A stretch of DNA of 64,000 bases from positions 1 through 64,000 of the forward strand of contig NW_022195079.1 in NCBI RefSeq assembly GCF_008641045.1. The letters run 5' to 3'. Positions 48,820 through 59,475 of the stretch are shown here, piece after piece. How positions within the stretch are numbered: the stretch's first letter is position 1; each line of letters opens with the position of its first letter. A model generated the notes under the pieces. That model was not told the DNA's origin. It worked only from the letters and a program-made list of their open reading frames with translations, and searched no databases. This DNA is from Pistacia vera. Lineage: Eukaryota > Streptophyta > Magnoliopsida > Sapindales > Anacardiaceae. A program made the translations under genes and the position numbers.

Positions 48820-50045
48820 AATATCTACTGCCCATACAACAAAAAACTGACCATCAATGTTAGCATCTCAAGTGTCATCAGTGAGATTTTAAAAGTAGCT
48901 GTAGCAGATGAGGAAGACTCTTCACCAGCTGGAGATGGAGGGAGGGCAGTCGAGTTGGAGCTCAGCAGGGTGGGTGTGGCAGCTGCTAAGTGATCTGCTT
49001 CAGCATCTCCAACTTTGAATATGTTGTTCTTCAAGCATTTTATTTCTCTTTTTGTTGGTCAAATAGGATGAGCTGCTCCTAGTCTTTCTAGAGCATATGA
49101 GGAGATTCAAGATACCACTTCCAACAACAAATACATAGTAGATGTTTTTTGAAACAATTCTTTTAGGAGCAAGAGTCAGGGCCGGGTTACAGAAGTATTC
49201 CTAAAAACTTCTAAAATGCAAAATAAGTACCTTTCATTTCGACTACATCCCCTGGTTTCAAGCTTGCAAAATACTGACTCATTTTCCCTCAGGGTACACC
49301 TGAAAAATTATAAGGAGTGGACAAATGCAATTTTAAGGCATACATAATGTGCAAGGATATCTTCAAAAGTGGAAATTGAAAAGAAATGAGATTTCAAAGT
49401 ATCCCTTGGAATCTATATGATATAGGAGTATACTAACTGAACATAAAAGACAGTAATAGCACAAGTACTTATCGAGAAAATAGATAAACAGAATAACCTG
49501 CTATGAAAAATATTAAGAACATCTAGGAACATAGCCAGGAACATCATCCAGTCATTTCAAACAAGAACATCAAATTGTAAGTGCACAATCCACACAAAAT
49601 ATTTCCTAGGTAGTCATGACATTGGTGTTCAGCAACAAGTTAGTTTCTCCCCACCAGCATTTCGCAGGAGATGGGAGAGAGTGAGACAGCACTTGAATCA
49701 ATAAGCTGAACAGTCTCTGTGAAAATTATATATATTGTGGTTTTGAGTCTTGACCAGAAAACCATCCTCACATGAAAAGGACACTGGATACAAGGCAAAC
49801 CTCAAAATCAGTAACCAAGCTACAACAACAGGAAATGCAAGTTCGAACAAACAAAGATTAGAACTGAAGGACTTACGGCCGTATGACATATTTTGCTTTT
49901 CCTTCAGCGTCTTGTCTACTGGAGCCCTGCAGTTCGATAAACACATAAAAGGAGTGTCTTTTTTAATGAGCCCAGAGGTCTGTGTGCCACATGTTTGGTA
50001 GCTTTGACGGAGCTGCATCTTCTCCATAGCAGCGTCGGACGCCAT
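48820..50045 (-). pseudogene. Small Cys-rich gene or gene fragment, block C
   Basis: Best-preserved of three copies. The minus-strand ATG at 50,045 opens MASDAAMEKMQLRQSYQ, and the frame continues with LIKKDTPF, NCRAP and LKEKQNMSYG before a donor-like GTAAGTCC near 49,875. This resembles, from memory, a plant family whose N-terminus reads Y.NLWHTDL..DTPYCCF..CAPC..LLRKR..YNDMSRY; the WHTDL part is out of frame here. A terminal exon candidate near 48,850-48,980 encodes PPSPAGEESSSSATATFKIS. Indels relative to blocks A and B prevent a confident gene model; an intact gene may lie beneath sequencing error. Confidence 0.4.
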
Positions 50046-50639
50046 TTCACCGTCTAATCTGGCGAGATTCGAACTCGGGCACACAACACGGATTTATTTT
50101 GATAGAGAGTGTCAAGGATTTCAGACAAAAATTGGAGAAGAAGAGGCGGACGGAGTGGAGAAGTGGGAGAGAATTGCCATCGTCGGCGGTGGGGTTTAGT
50201 AGTTTGGGGATTTTGTTAGATAGTGACGACGGAGTGGGAAGTTAATTAGAGTTTTTATTTATTTATTTATTTTAAGGGTTCAAACAATTTGAATTTTGGG
50301 CCAATTATATTGTTATTTTTCTTTTTAAATAAAAACGGGTTTGGGGTTTTGTGTTTCTTTAATTTTAGATTTTATGGACTTTAATTATATTGTTACTTTT
50401 AAAATTGAAGGAAAACTGTGTTACTTTTCAATTTTTTTTATAAATCCGAAATTCGGTAATTTTGTATTTCGATGGACCAAAATTAAACCGGTTTCTGGAT
50501 AACCGAAAATCTAATTCGATTCTCGATTCAGTTCGGTTTCTACATTTTTCTGAACATCCCTACTTTGGGTGTAACAACTCCGTCAGAATAGGCACAGAGT
50601 AAGGCCAGAGTCAATAAGAAGTCATCGTCTATTAAACGA

Positions 50640-51080
50640 AAGTGGTAGAAACGAGAACTTTTTTTAGTGTCAGATAGATTGACTTGAGGGTTTACACAAA
50701 TTAGTGAAATAGGGGTAAGCAAAGTTTTAGGAAAAAAAAATTGTGGGAAAGTTAATGAAAATGGGCAGCAAAAAATGGGTGAGAAAGTTTTAGGCAATTT
50801 TTTTTTTTTTAATATATATATTAATCTTTGATAGTAAAACTGTCAATGATTGAGACTACAACAGTCAAGAACAAGATTCATAAATTTATTTTAACTAATT
50901 ACTTGACAATTATTAACGTCAAGAATCATCCAAAATGGTCAAGGATTATGATTATTTCAAAATCTTGACGTTCATAAACTGTCAATAATTTGTCAAGAAT
51001 TACAATCTTTGACAGTTTTTTAGAATGATCAAGAAATATGTTAACTCATTATATCAAGGAATGGAGTTTTCTAGTAGTGA
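50640..51080. mobile_element. CACTA transposon right end, block C
   Basis: CTAGTAGTG at 51,072-51,080 with TTGACAGTT/TGTCAAGAAT subterminal repeats at 50,828-51,020, the same end as at 37,594-37,611. Confidence 0.55.
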
Positions 51081-51779
51081 ATCTTAATGGATTTGTATGC
51101 CAAATGCTAATGGTGGAACTGTGCAAATTTTTCCTTTTTATTTTAATTTTTTCTTTTCCTTCAATCAGTAGTGGTGACATTAAGAAAATTCATAATATTT
51201 TTTTTTTCAGAACTAGTATTGTTGAGGTATGAGTTTAAGTAATTAATGTTTAAAAAAAAAAAGTTATTGTTTACTTATTAAATCAAAGTTATTTAGTAGT
51301 TTACTTCCAATGGAGTTCTGTGCAATATCAGTGGATGCTTCTATACTGTGTTTCATTGAAGGCTTATGAAATTTGGATTCTTGCCTGTTAATAGAATTAC
51401 ATTGATTTCTTCTTTAAACGTTTTCTTTCTGCAGGGTATTTATGCCATCCATTTAGGAACATCACAAACAACATATGCTTAAACAAATTAGTAAAATATT
51501 GGAAGAAACATATTGAATCAAACAAATAAAACCAAAATACCATTTATAAAAAGATGAGTTTTGACATAAAAATAAAAAGAAGTTACCTTCAAGGGGTGAT
51601 ATAGGCGGAAAAGTAGAATCAAGAAGATAAAAGTGAAAAGGAATGGATACAGAGGAGTGCTGGAGAAGAGAGACTCGGGTAGAATAGGGAAATTGTGGTA
51701 TTAGGGATTGGTTTGAGTTTGGGTTTATATAGGATGGGTTTTTAGTAATTGTTTCCAAAAACGGTGGCCTTTATTTATT

Positions 51780-52760
51780 TATAGTATTTGTAACAACCAG
51801 TTTTACTCACCATTTGTAACTTTCATGTTTTGTAAACCATCAATAGCAACTAATATTTAAGTAGTTGTCAAAAAAAAAAAATTGCAACTAATATTGTAGT
51901 TGGCACTGTCAAATTTATGATATCCAAACCTTGTAACTAATTGATTTTGATTACTAGTAATATATTCATCTTATAAACAATATTAGTGGCCAACATTTTG
52001 GTTGCGAAAAAATCATATTACACACTATAACTTCAGACTAAAAACATACCCAAAATTTCAATTTATTTCAAGAGGGAACATGAGGTGCCCAAATTGATTT
52101 GCAGAATTACCATACATTTGGCAACTAAAATCTTAGTTGCCAAAAGAAGATAATTTGTAATTAATTAATTAGTTACACAATAGTAATTTTAGTCACAATA
52201 AAATAGATTTATTCATTTTACTATGAAAGTGTAGCAAAAAAAAATTCATCAACTTTTAGCAACTAATACAGGAGTTTTTGCAACTATTGATATGCACAAA
52301 ATAATTAGTTGCCAAATATGCCCTAGGCCTTTGTTTTTATTGTCAGAAGCTTGGACATTTTGTAACTGTATCATTTTGTAACTAAAAAAATAGTTACAAA
52401 TTTAAATTAATATTTGCATCTAATTTAGCAATTATTCAATAGTTGCAATAATTGTTTCTGTAACCATAATTTTAGTTGTGGGATCTCTTGTTGTAGTTGT
52501 CAATTGTGTTGTAATGTCGGAAAAATCTACTGCGTAAGAATTGGCAACTAAATAAATTAATTGTTAATGATATTTTCGGCAACAAATCAAATTAGTCACC
52601 GAATATTAATTTTAGATGCCAAATGCGAGAATAAATGGGTTTTAGAATTTTATTCTCCTTTGGTCAACCGATTGAAATTTATACTAAATGTGGGGAGATA
52701 TTTGCAACTATTTTACTTAGTTGTAAAAAATTGATTGCAAAAAGTATTTTTCTTTGTGTG
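51780..52760. repeat. TAGTTGCAA-type short repeats
   Basis: TTGCAACTA, TTAGTTGC, TTGTAACTAA and close variants recur in both orientations through this stretch, a texture typical of CACTA subterminal zones. TCTTTGTGTGG near 52,750 may be a decayed terminus. Homology to block A ends at about 52,020. No coding sequence. Confidence 0.4.
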
Positions 52761-53300
52761 GTACTGGCATGATCGTTCAGGTAGTTTGTCAAATAGCTTC
52801 AGATATACAGATATTGTACTGTAATATTTAATTATTATAAACAAAATTTTAATTATTAATATGTGTAACTATTTTATATACTATAAGTACTAAGAGATTA
52901 TTATACGAAATCAAGTGTGCCTACTCCCCATGACTAGATTTAACTCTGTGCTCAGCTCTCAACCCGCTCTCTCCTGGCTCGGCCATTGAGTCGCCAGTTG
53001 CTGATTCTACCATCCAAGCTCTGGTGTTGATCATCGACGAAGACTATCGCAATGATTAGTACCGAAGCTTCAAGCTCAAGGCTTGTCCAATAATCATCCA
53101 AAGAGTATGATTATGCATGCAAGAAAGAGTTGAGCAACATTGACAAGTTAAGTATACATCCATTGTGAACTCTTAATTAAGGAAATTAAAGTAGTTAATC
53201 AAAGAATCCAGTATAATTTACAAAGTCTTTGTGGGTCGAGGTTGTCTTTATAATTAAAAATCAATGTAAATTACAATTAACATAACATCTAAAAAGCCAA
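52760..53300. other. Spacer without recognised features
   Basis: AT-rich with one short GC-richer patch near 52,960-53,090. I see no gene or repeat that I can support. Confidence 0.5.
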
Positions 53301-53309
53301 CATATATAC

Positions 53310-53370
53310 TGACAATATTTCTGAAAATTCTCATTTCCCTTTGAGAACTTCCACAAGTTAGTGGAATTCA
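53310..53370 (+). promoter_or_regulatory. Degenerate DUF4220 exon-1 region
   Basis: ACAATATTTCTGAAAATTCT and TTTGAGAACTTCCA match the text upstream of exon 1 at 10,480 and 57,825, followed by AGTTAGTGGAATTCATAG, which resembles the start of intron 1 at 29,860 and 60,316. The GAGAATCGTGAAG core is deleted. Confidence 0.45.
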
Positions 53371-54056
53371 TAGTTAATTTTGAAATTCTCTTTTTCTTTT
53401 TTTTTTTTTTTCTTTTTTTTTTTTTGGTAATTGATGCCAAGTAAAACATTTTAAATTTTAATTAATCGTTATATTAAGCCTTATTTTACTTCAAACTTGT
53501 GATGAATTGATTATTCATCTTGATAGATTTAAGAAATGGTGTGTGTACTTCCATTCAAAGAAGGATAACTTATTTTTACCAGAACAATGACACAGGCGAA
53601 ACGAGAAGAAAATGAGATCAGAGTTATAATGGTATTAAACCTGGGAGCACAAACCATTCTTACCATCTTTGGCAATCGTAGAAGGTACCGCTTAAGATTG
53701 TGTATTTGACTTTTGTTCTGGCTGTCTTATATAATGGCTAGTCCTTGGCAAGCTTTCTGGAATGAGTAGCGAGGCTTGTTGGGAAAAAGGCACAATCTCA
53801 ATCCCAAACAATCTAACTCATGTAGAAATGAATCTAATCTTTTGCCCTCTCTGTGCAATTAAATGGACAAATCAAGTCAAGCAATATATAACGAAATAAA
53901 TAAGCAAATACAGCCAAGGCAAATACAACCAAATCGACATACCAAATTTTTACCAAAGAAAAACCCATGGTAAACCACCCATACAAAACATCCACTATCA
54001 AATAAATGGGTTACACCAAAATTTCTTTTCTAAAGAAACGGACATATTACTATAGG

Positions 54057-55083
54057 GGCATTTGGTTTAGGGAATATTGGATTACTGGAAAATGTTGAAT
54101 TACTGAAAAGATAGATTACCCTGAAGATTACTGGGAATCTTTATAAAAATGTATTTGATTAATGGATAGGTATGTTATATTAATATGTTTGATTGCAAAG
54201 AACAAATTAGTAGGTATGTTATTTAAATTACTGAATTGTCCTCTAATTAAATAATATTATTATATTATTTTTTAATATTGATTATTTTTTAGATTATGTA
54301 ACCCCCCTATATTTAAAAACATAGCAAAAACAACCCCATAATAAAAGTTAGAAAAATTAACAAAGCACCCCCACTAACCCAGCCACTGTCGACCGCCGGA
54401 AACCACTACAGGTCGTCGGTATTCGGCAACCTAACAGATCACGGAAGGCATGAAATGGCCTTCGTGTGCCGTATCTCTGGCTAGAAATGGCCAAACGTAA
54501 CAGATATGGTCGTCGATGGCCAGATCGATGGCTGACCTGGCTATTAACGACCACAGACGTTGCCGTTAATGGCCAGATCGATGGTCGTTGACGGCCAGAT
54601 CGATGACAGATCTGGCCAGAAATAGCCATATCGGCGCACAGCGACCATTTTCGGCCTTTCATGCGCCTTTCTGATGGCTGGCTGTGGCGATGGTTGCCAG
54701 TGGCTGGCCGCGACAGGTGGGTGGGGGTGATGGCCTGAGTGAGCTGTAATTTGTTTTGAATTTAAGGGTAATTTTGTCTAAAATTTTAATTAATTGACGT
54801 GAAATAGTCAAAGCCATATTCATGTAAATAAATTAAAAAATAAGGGCATTATTGTCCTAAAATTTTATTAATAAATGATAGAATTGTAACAAAAAAAGAT
54901 AACTTTAATAATCTTAAAATACCTAAAAAAATAGAGGTAATCAGATTACCTCCAATATTACCAATAGTAATCACTATTGATATTTGAAGATTATCGTTAT
55001 CTTACATTACTTGACAACTAAACATGGTAATCAAGTAAAATATAAGATGATTTAACCCTAATAACCCCCAACCAAACGTATAC
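54057..55083. mobile_element. Non-autonomous DNA transposon, family N1
   Basis: The left end GGCATTTGGTTTAGGGAATA and the inverted right end CGTTTGGTTGGGGGTTATTA form imperfect terminal inverted repeats. The GC-rich interior repeats GGCCAGATCGATGG and GACGGCCAGATCGATG (54,480-54,610), shared with the truncated copy at 28,945-29,515. No transposase. Superfamily undetermined; target duplication ambiguous. Confidence 0.6.
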
Positions 55084-55439
55084 TAACAAGTATCTTTACT
55101 TAAAAGTGGGCGACAACACAATATACGAAACTAACAAAGTTTAAGTTTCTCAACAACAAAGCAAAATAGATAAAGGTTGACGATTCAAACGGTTAGATGT
55201 GAATCTTGGATTACCGTTAACAACATATTGATATTTCCCATGAATCAAAGGAAGTTCCACCGGTGGATTTGAGCTCGAAAAGTCAAAAACCCATTTTCTC
55301 TCTCTCCGTCTTTTTTCTTTTCTCTTCACTGCCACGTATTACTTCTTTTCACTCCTCTCTTTCAAAAGTGACGGGCTGCAATTTTTAGAAAAGCTGAAAT
55401 TGCTTTTTTATCTTTTCTTTTCTTTTATTTTCATTTTGT

Positions 55440-55530
55440 TTTTGAGTTTTGGGCTTGCAAGCCTTATTTTAGCCCACACTTAGGAGGACAGCCCAACAAG
55501 GCTTAGAATGCCCTAAAAAACAATCAGTTG
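55440..55530 (+). repeat. Copia LTR relic related to the 161-bp unit
   Basis: GAGTTTTGGGCTTGCAAGCC, TTAGCCCACACTTAGGAGG and ACAGCCCAACAAGGCTT correspond to the core of the 161-bp satellite unit and its right flank (6,085-6,170). Single copy, diverged. Confidence 0.75.
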
Positions 55531-56192
55531 CAAGAAAAATTGTTATAGTGACTGTTATAGGGTCTTAATAGCATTAAGGGCACCATTGCTTTTGGTGCAA
55601 ATTTGGTACCCCAAATATAATCTCCTGCTTAAAGTTGAGGCAAATAGTTGGACTAACCAGTCAAGTAGCTATAGTAGTATGGATTATTTATGAAACATAT
55701 AGTCAATTTGAAGTTTTCTTCACCATAGTAGTGTTACCTCTGTATCTAGTTAGAATAATCAAAGTTGGAGGGACGCTTCGAGCTCTCAAGTCATTAAGTA
55801 ATAGTGAAAATGTTTGTGATAACTACTTTTTCAAATAGTGATATTCAGAAAGTAGTAATCCTGAAAGAGCCTAGCTCTTGTTACAAACTAATTTTAGGTG
55901 GAACATTTTCTTATCTTGCTTTGGCTGTGAAGGCTTATCAACACTTTGATCGGTTGAAGATTTATTCTAAGAATTGGCTAGGCCACCCTTCATCAATTTA
56001 TCTTCCTTCAATTAATGTCGATCATTGTCTTCCTAAGGATGTTTTTAGAATCATAGAACTTGAACTTAGCTTTATGTATGATGTGCTTCACACCAAGGCG
56101 CCCATTAACTATTCTAAGAGAAGTTTTTCAGGTCGTCTCGTTTGCATTCTTGTTCTAGCTTTTCTTTTGTATATGTTATTGCCTGAAGACAC

Positions 56193-56894
56193 ACACACAC
56201 ACGTCTAAACACTCATTTCACAAATCCGATAAACAAAAGTGAGCAATTATTAAACTTGTAGATGATAAAATCTACGGTTATAAATACAAGGAGCGGATCT
56301 TGTGTAGTGAGCCACTAACAATCTGGTGGACCTGCGAGGAAGGCATTGAAGGTTGTCGAGGCTGAGGTAGCACCGGAGAAACGTCAGAATATTGCGGCGG
56401 CTCGAGAGCTAGAATGCCAGAGCCAGTAGGTGATTTTCTCCATCCATGATGAGAGGGTTTGCCACTCTTTATATAGAGAACTTATGGGGCTGAAATCCTA
56501 ATAGGATTCTGAGTCCTATTTAGTAGAGGAGTTCCAATTTGGGAAGGAGATTAGATATGTTGCCTTTATTAGCTGAGGCTTCCCAATTTAGATAGGATAT
56601 GGGATCCTACAAAAAGTGGAAATTGTGTGGGATTCTGATCCCTTTGTTGACTATTGTGGGCGAATGAGCCAAACTCAGTTCAACTTAACTCGTAGGGTAA
56701 CTCAACTCATTAAACGGGCAATTCACAAGGTAGTTTAAAGTAGACTCAATCGGAATTGGGTTAAGGCCTTTAGGTAATGACATTATTATTTTGTTATTAG
56801 ACCTTATCAGATCCGATACGATTTTTTACTCATACAAAACCCTGACCTTTTGGTCCGCATTTTAAAAAATTCATGACGTTCACATTGGAGAATA
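56193..56894. other. Unidentified insertion between DUF4220 fragments
   Basis: Starts with a (CA)n run (56,189-56,204). Contains a possible TATA box CTTTATATAGAG near 56,467-56,478 and AATCCTAATAGGATTC. It looks like LTR or promoter text but no termini or target duplication were identified. Confidence 0.35.
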
Positions 56895-57066
56895 TATTGT
56901 TAGTGAAGGCTTATCAACGGTTTGACCGATATAATCCTTATCTTGAGAATTGGCTAGGCCACCCTTTGTCGATTTATCTTCCTTCAATGAATGTAGACAA
57001 CTATGAAGCTAAAGATGTTTTTACAAACACTGAATTTTAGCTTAGCTTTATGTATGATGTGGTTCA
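56895..57066 (+). pseudogene. DUF4220 fragment
   Basis: Reads VKAYQRFDRYNPYLENWLG, SIYLPSMNVDNY, then TEF with an in-frame stop replacing E, and LSFMYDVV. It corresponds to residues of about 234-290 of the 684-aa protein and repeats a part already present in the preceding pseudogene, so it comes from a different gene copy. Both flanks are unrelated. Confidence 0.8.
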
Positions 57067-57069
57067 GTG

Positions 57070-57720
57070 GTCCGTGCAAGACCTGCTAACGTTGCATTGT
57101 CCCCTCCTTTCCCCCTAACAAAGGGTATCACGACGAGACTGTGATTGGAAGTAAGCAGAGAGGCATAGTGGGTAAAAAAAAAAAGCGAGGATAAGGCGCT
57201 GCTCCGGAACAGGTACACTCCAATATACTAGTGCTTATCCAAATTCAGTAGTGGCGTTTGCAAGGCAATGTTCAGTAGTTGAGCTAAAGGCACTTTCTTA
57301 AGGATTTATAATTGCTAGTAGATTCAACCTTTCTTAATAAATTTAAACTGTACACTCCAATATACTAGTGCTTTTCCAAATTCAGTTACATCAAGCCTCA
57401 GCCCTTGATTAAATTATGCAGCTCTCATTTCTCAAGTTCACATTAAGAACGGCTAAATAACAAAAATAATATTTTCCACATAGAAACTTAAATTTTTTTT
57501 TTTTTTTTTTTTTAAATACAGAGAGTTGTAATTATTAACGCTAATATTTACATAAAAACAGCTAAACAAAAGCAGCATATTTTATGTTTTGGTCTCCTCA
57601 TTCATATACATTACACTTTAGCTCCCTAAAACGTAATTTTTTTGGTTCCACTACGGAATATTATAAAGAAAGTGGCAATAAAATAATGAATTATGTAACC
57701 CTTTTTTCAAATTCGTATCT
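57070..57720. other. Spacer with AT-rich relics
   Basis: No supported gene. CACTCCAATATACTAGTGCTT occurs twice (about 57,226 and 57,353), a short direct repeat about 127 bp apart. Poly-T/A run at about 57,491-57,513. Confidence 0.45.
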
Positions 57721-57724
57721 AAGG

Positions 57725-57894
57725 TATCATATTATATATAGACCAGCTTGTTTTGCTGCATGGATAATCAACATTAACATCTACAATTAAAGCCGAAACC
57801 CAACAAATGTATCCACAATATTTCTTGTGAAAATTCTCAATTGCCTTTGACAACTTCCATCAATTTTTCTCTTCAAGTTGTGCACTGTTAAGGA
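57725..57894 (+). promoter_or_regulatory. DUF4220-type promoter and exon 1, cut by a Mutator-like element
   Basis: ATCATATTATATATAGACC (TATA) and GCTGCATG match 29,700-29,730, and CAATATTTCTTGTGAAAATT, ATTGCCTTTGACAACTTCC, CTTCAAGTTGTGCACTG match the exon-1 region. Homology is broken just before the 9-bp target duplication of the element at 57,904. Confidence 0.65.
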
Positions 57895-57903
57895 TTAAAG
57901 TTT
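57895..57903. repeat. 9-bp target site duplication TTAAAGTTT (left)
   Basis: Identical to 59,891-59,899 on the other side of the element. Confidence 0.85.
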
Positions 57904-58329
57904 CAATAATGCTACGGGCACCGTTATTTTTACATCGAAATCTTGTACCGGTCTACGTGTCGAGTGATTCAAACCAACAAATCAGACACGTTTCATATTA
58001 TTAAATTTTTTTTCAATGAACGGTCGTTCACCAAATATGGACGGTCTTTCACTTACATAGACTCTCGTCCATATATGGACGAAGGTCTATTTACTATGGA
58101 CGGACGTCCCCATTTAAAGGATGTCCATCCATCAATAAAATGAAATAAAAAAATATAAACAAAATTAAGGGACGACCGTCCATAACATGTTGTCCCAAAA
58201 AATGGACAGACGTCCACATATAATAGACGGGCATTCATATGGTAATGGACACCCGTCTATTAACAATGCTCTTAAAAAATAAAATAAAATTTGGACGCCA
58301 GTCCAGAAGGAATGGACTGTGGCCCCTCA

Positions 58330-59475
58330 TGTGCCATCAATTTGATACAACAAAGAGAGTCAGGATTCCTAAAGATTTTTGACAGCATCTAGGGAAGCAA
58401 GGTCGTTTCTGACAGCATTTTTTAGAAAGAAATTGATAAAAGAAAAATTACAGATTTTTGACAGCATTAGGGGATGAGGCGAGTGCTGAGGTGGTAGAGT
58501 TGAAGAAGAGTCTGGGAGAGAAGAGAGTGAAATTGGAGGGATTAGAGAAAGAAATTGCTGGGTTGAGAGTGAGAAGAAAGTGAGGGAGTTGGAAAGAAAA
58601 GTTGGGACTTTGGAAGTGAGGGAATTGGAAGAGAAGAGTAAAAACGTGAGAGTTGAAGAGGAAATGAGAGAAAAAATTGATGACAAACAGAGGGAAATTA
58701 GTGGGTTTAAGAAGAAAGTTAATGTTATGGAGTCTGTGAAAGTTTTGTGAAGCCAAAAACGGAGCCGTTTCACTTGAGTCAAAACGGGGTCGTTTTGTTT
58801 AAAGCCACTACCAAGTTTCAGCCATCAGATCAAGACAGATCCAAGGGCTGAGAACTGCTGATGAAATCGTATATAAAGAAGATCAACAGTGATACTTGAA
58901 AGAACGCGTATTTTCGTTAATCAGGGCATTAGGGTTTGCAAAAGGGAAAAAACACTCAGGCTAGGGTTTCTTCTATTGAATCTTTCTGGGTTAATCTGTC
59001 TTGAATGAGAGAGGGTTGCGTTTCCTTCTAGAGGCTGGTTTGTCCTCTGGTTCTTGCAGATTGTTGAGAGATTCTTGAGTGATTAGGCCGTAGTGGGTGG
59101 TAGTCTGTTTGAGGCAGACTTGTAACTGTGTTCTTCTTGTATTCTTTGACTGTCTCATTAGTGCTGTGAGCTTCCATATTTTCGGAGCTCAACGTGGACG
59201 TAGTCTATCCAAGATTGGATAGACGAACCACGGTAAAAATTGTGCCTTGTGTATTTGTGTGTGATTTTCTTGATCCTTAACCTTGTGTGTTGTTTGTGTT
59301 GCGGATTTGTTTATTAGGCTTAGGTTATAACAGTCTGAATTGGATAAGTGGATAGTTGAGAAGAAGTAAGTGGAGGGAAGTTTGAAGGAATCAGAGAGCA
59401 AATCCAAGGAAATGGAGGCCAAGATTACTGAGTTGGAGAAAGAGATTGATGAGGCGAGATGTGATTAGTGGACTC
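58330..59475 (+). pseudogene. Captured coiled-coil gene fragment, split by a solo LTR
   Basis: On the plus strand, 58,490-58,736 and 59,338-59,455 encode lysine/glutamate-rich heptad text in shifting frames: VVELKKSLGEKRVKLEGLEK, EIAGLR, KIDDKQREISGFKKKVN, then after the LTR SESKSKEMEAKITELEKEID. The two parts join at the LTR target site. The composition and the repeated LEKEI pattern indicate a long coiled coil; it is reminiscent of plant peroxisomal/mitochondrial division factor-like coiled-coil proteins but I cannot assign a parent. Carriage between MULE inverted repeats implies transduplication. Stops and frameshifts make it non-coding now. The antisense open frames are shadows. Confidence 0.65.
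58737..59332 (+). mobile_element. Solo LTR (596 bp) nested in the MULE
   Basis: Begins TGAAAGTTTTGTGAAGCC and ends GGTTATAACA, flanked by the 5-bp duplication GTCTG (58,732-58,736 and 59,333-59,337). Contains a TATA box CGTATATAAAG at about 58,868. No internal retrotransposon sequence is present, so it is a solo LTR, copia-like by length and ends. Its insertion splits the coiled-coil fragment cleanly. Confidence 0.8.

Larger units (their letters stand above)
53776..55578. mobile_element. Composite insertion in the DUF4220 pseudogene
   Basis: About 1.8 kb separates two colinear parts of one gene. It begins TGTTGGGAAAAAGGC, LTR-like, contains a DNA transposon at 54,057-55,083, and ends with a relic of the copia LTR (55,440-55,530: GAGTTTTGGGCTTGCAAGCC, GGACAGCCCAACAAGGCTT). 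Probably a copia LTR with a nested DNA transposon. Confidence 0.6.
53536..56192 (+). pseudogene. DUF4220 pseudogene split by transposons
   Basis: The exon-2 start context AGATTTAAGAAATGG lies at 53,527-53,539, but a stop follows within 11 codons. A second ATG (53,587) reads MTQAKREENEIRVIM and LNLGAQTILTIFGNRRRYR, then stops. The gene is cut at about 53,775 after GGAATGAGTAG and resumes at about 55,579 with CACCATTGCTTTTGGTGC (WAPLLLV...). Next come LRQIVGLTSQVAIVVWIIY, a one-base frameshift near 55,812, SSCYKLILGG, VKAYQHFDRLK, ELSFMYDVLHTKAPINYSKR, ending at about 56,192 where a CA repeat and unrelated DNA begin. No DUF594 part remains. Frameshifts, an 18-bp deletion near 55,620 and an 1.8-kb insertion show real inactivation. 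Confidence 0.85.

Noticed and set aside
54357..54662. 101-codon minus-strand frame with SGQICHRSGRQRP-type repeats
   Set aside because: It translates the GGCCAGATCGATGG repeats of a non-autonomous DNA transposon.
58369..58782. Two long minus-strand frames rich in Ser, Leu and Phe
   Set aside because: Antisense of the Lys/Glu-rich captured coiled-coil fragment; the sense strand carries the heptad signal.
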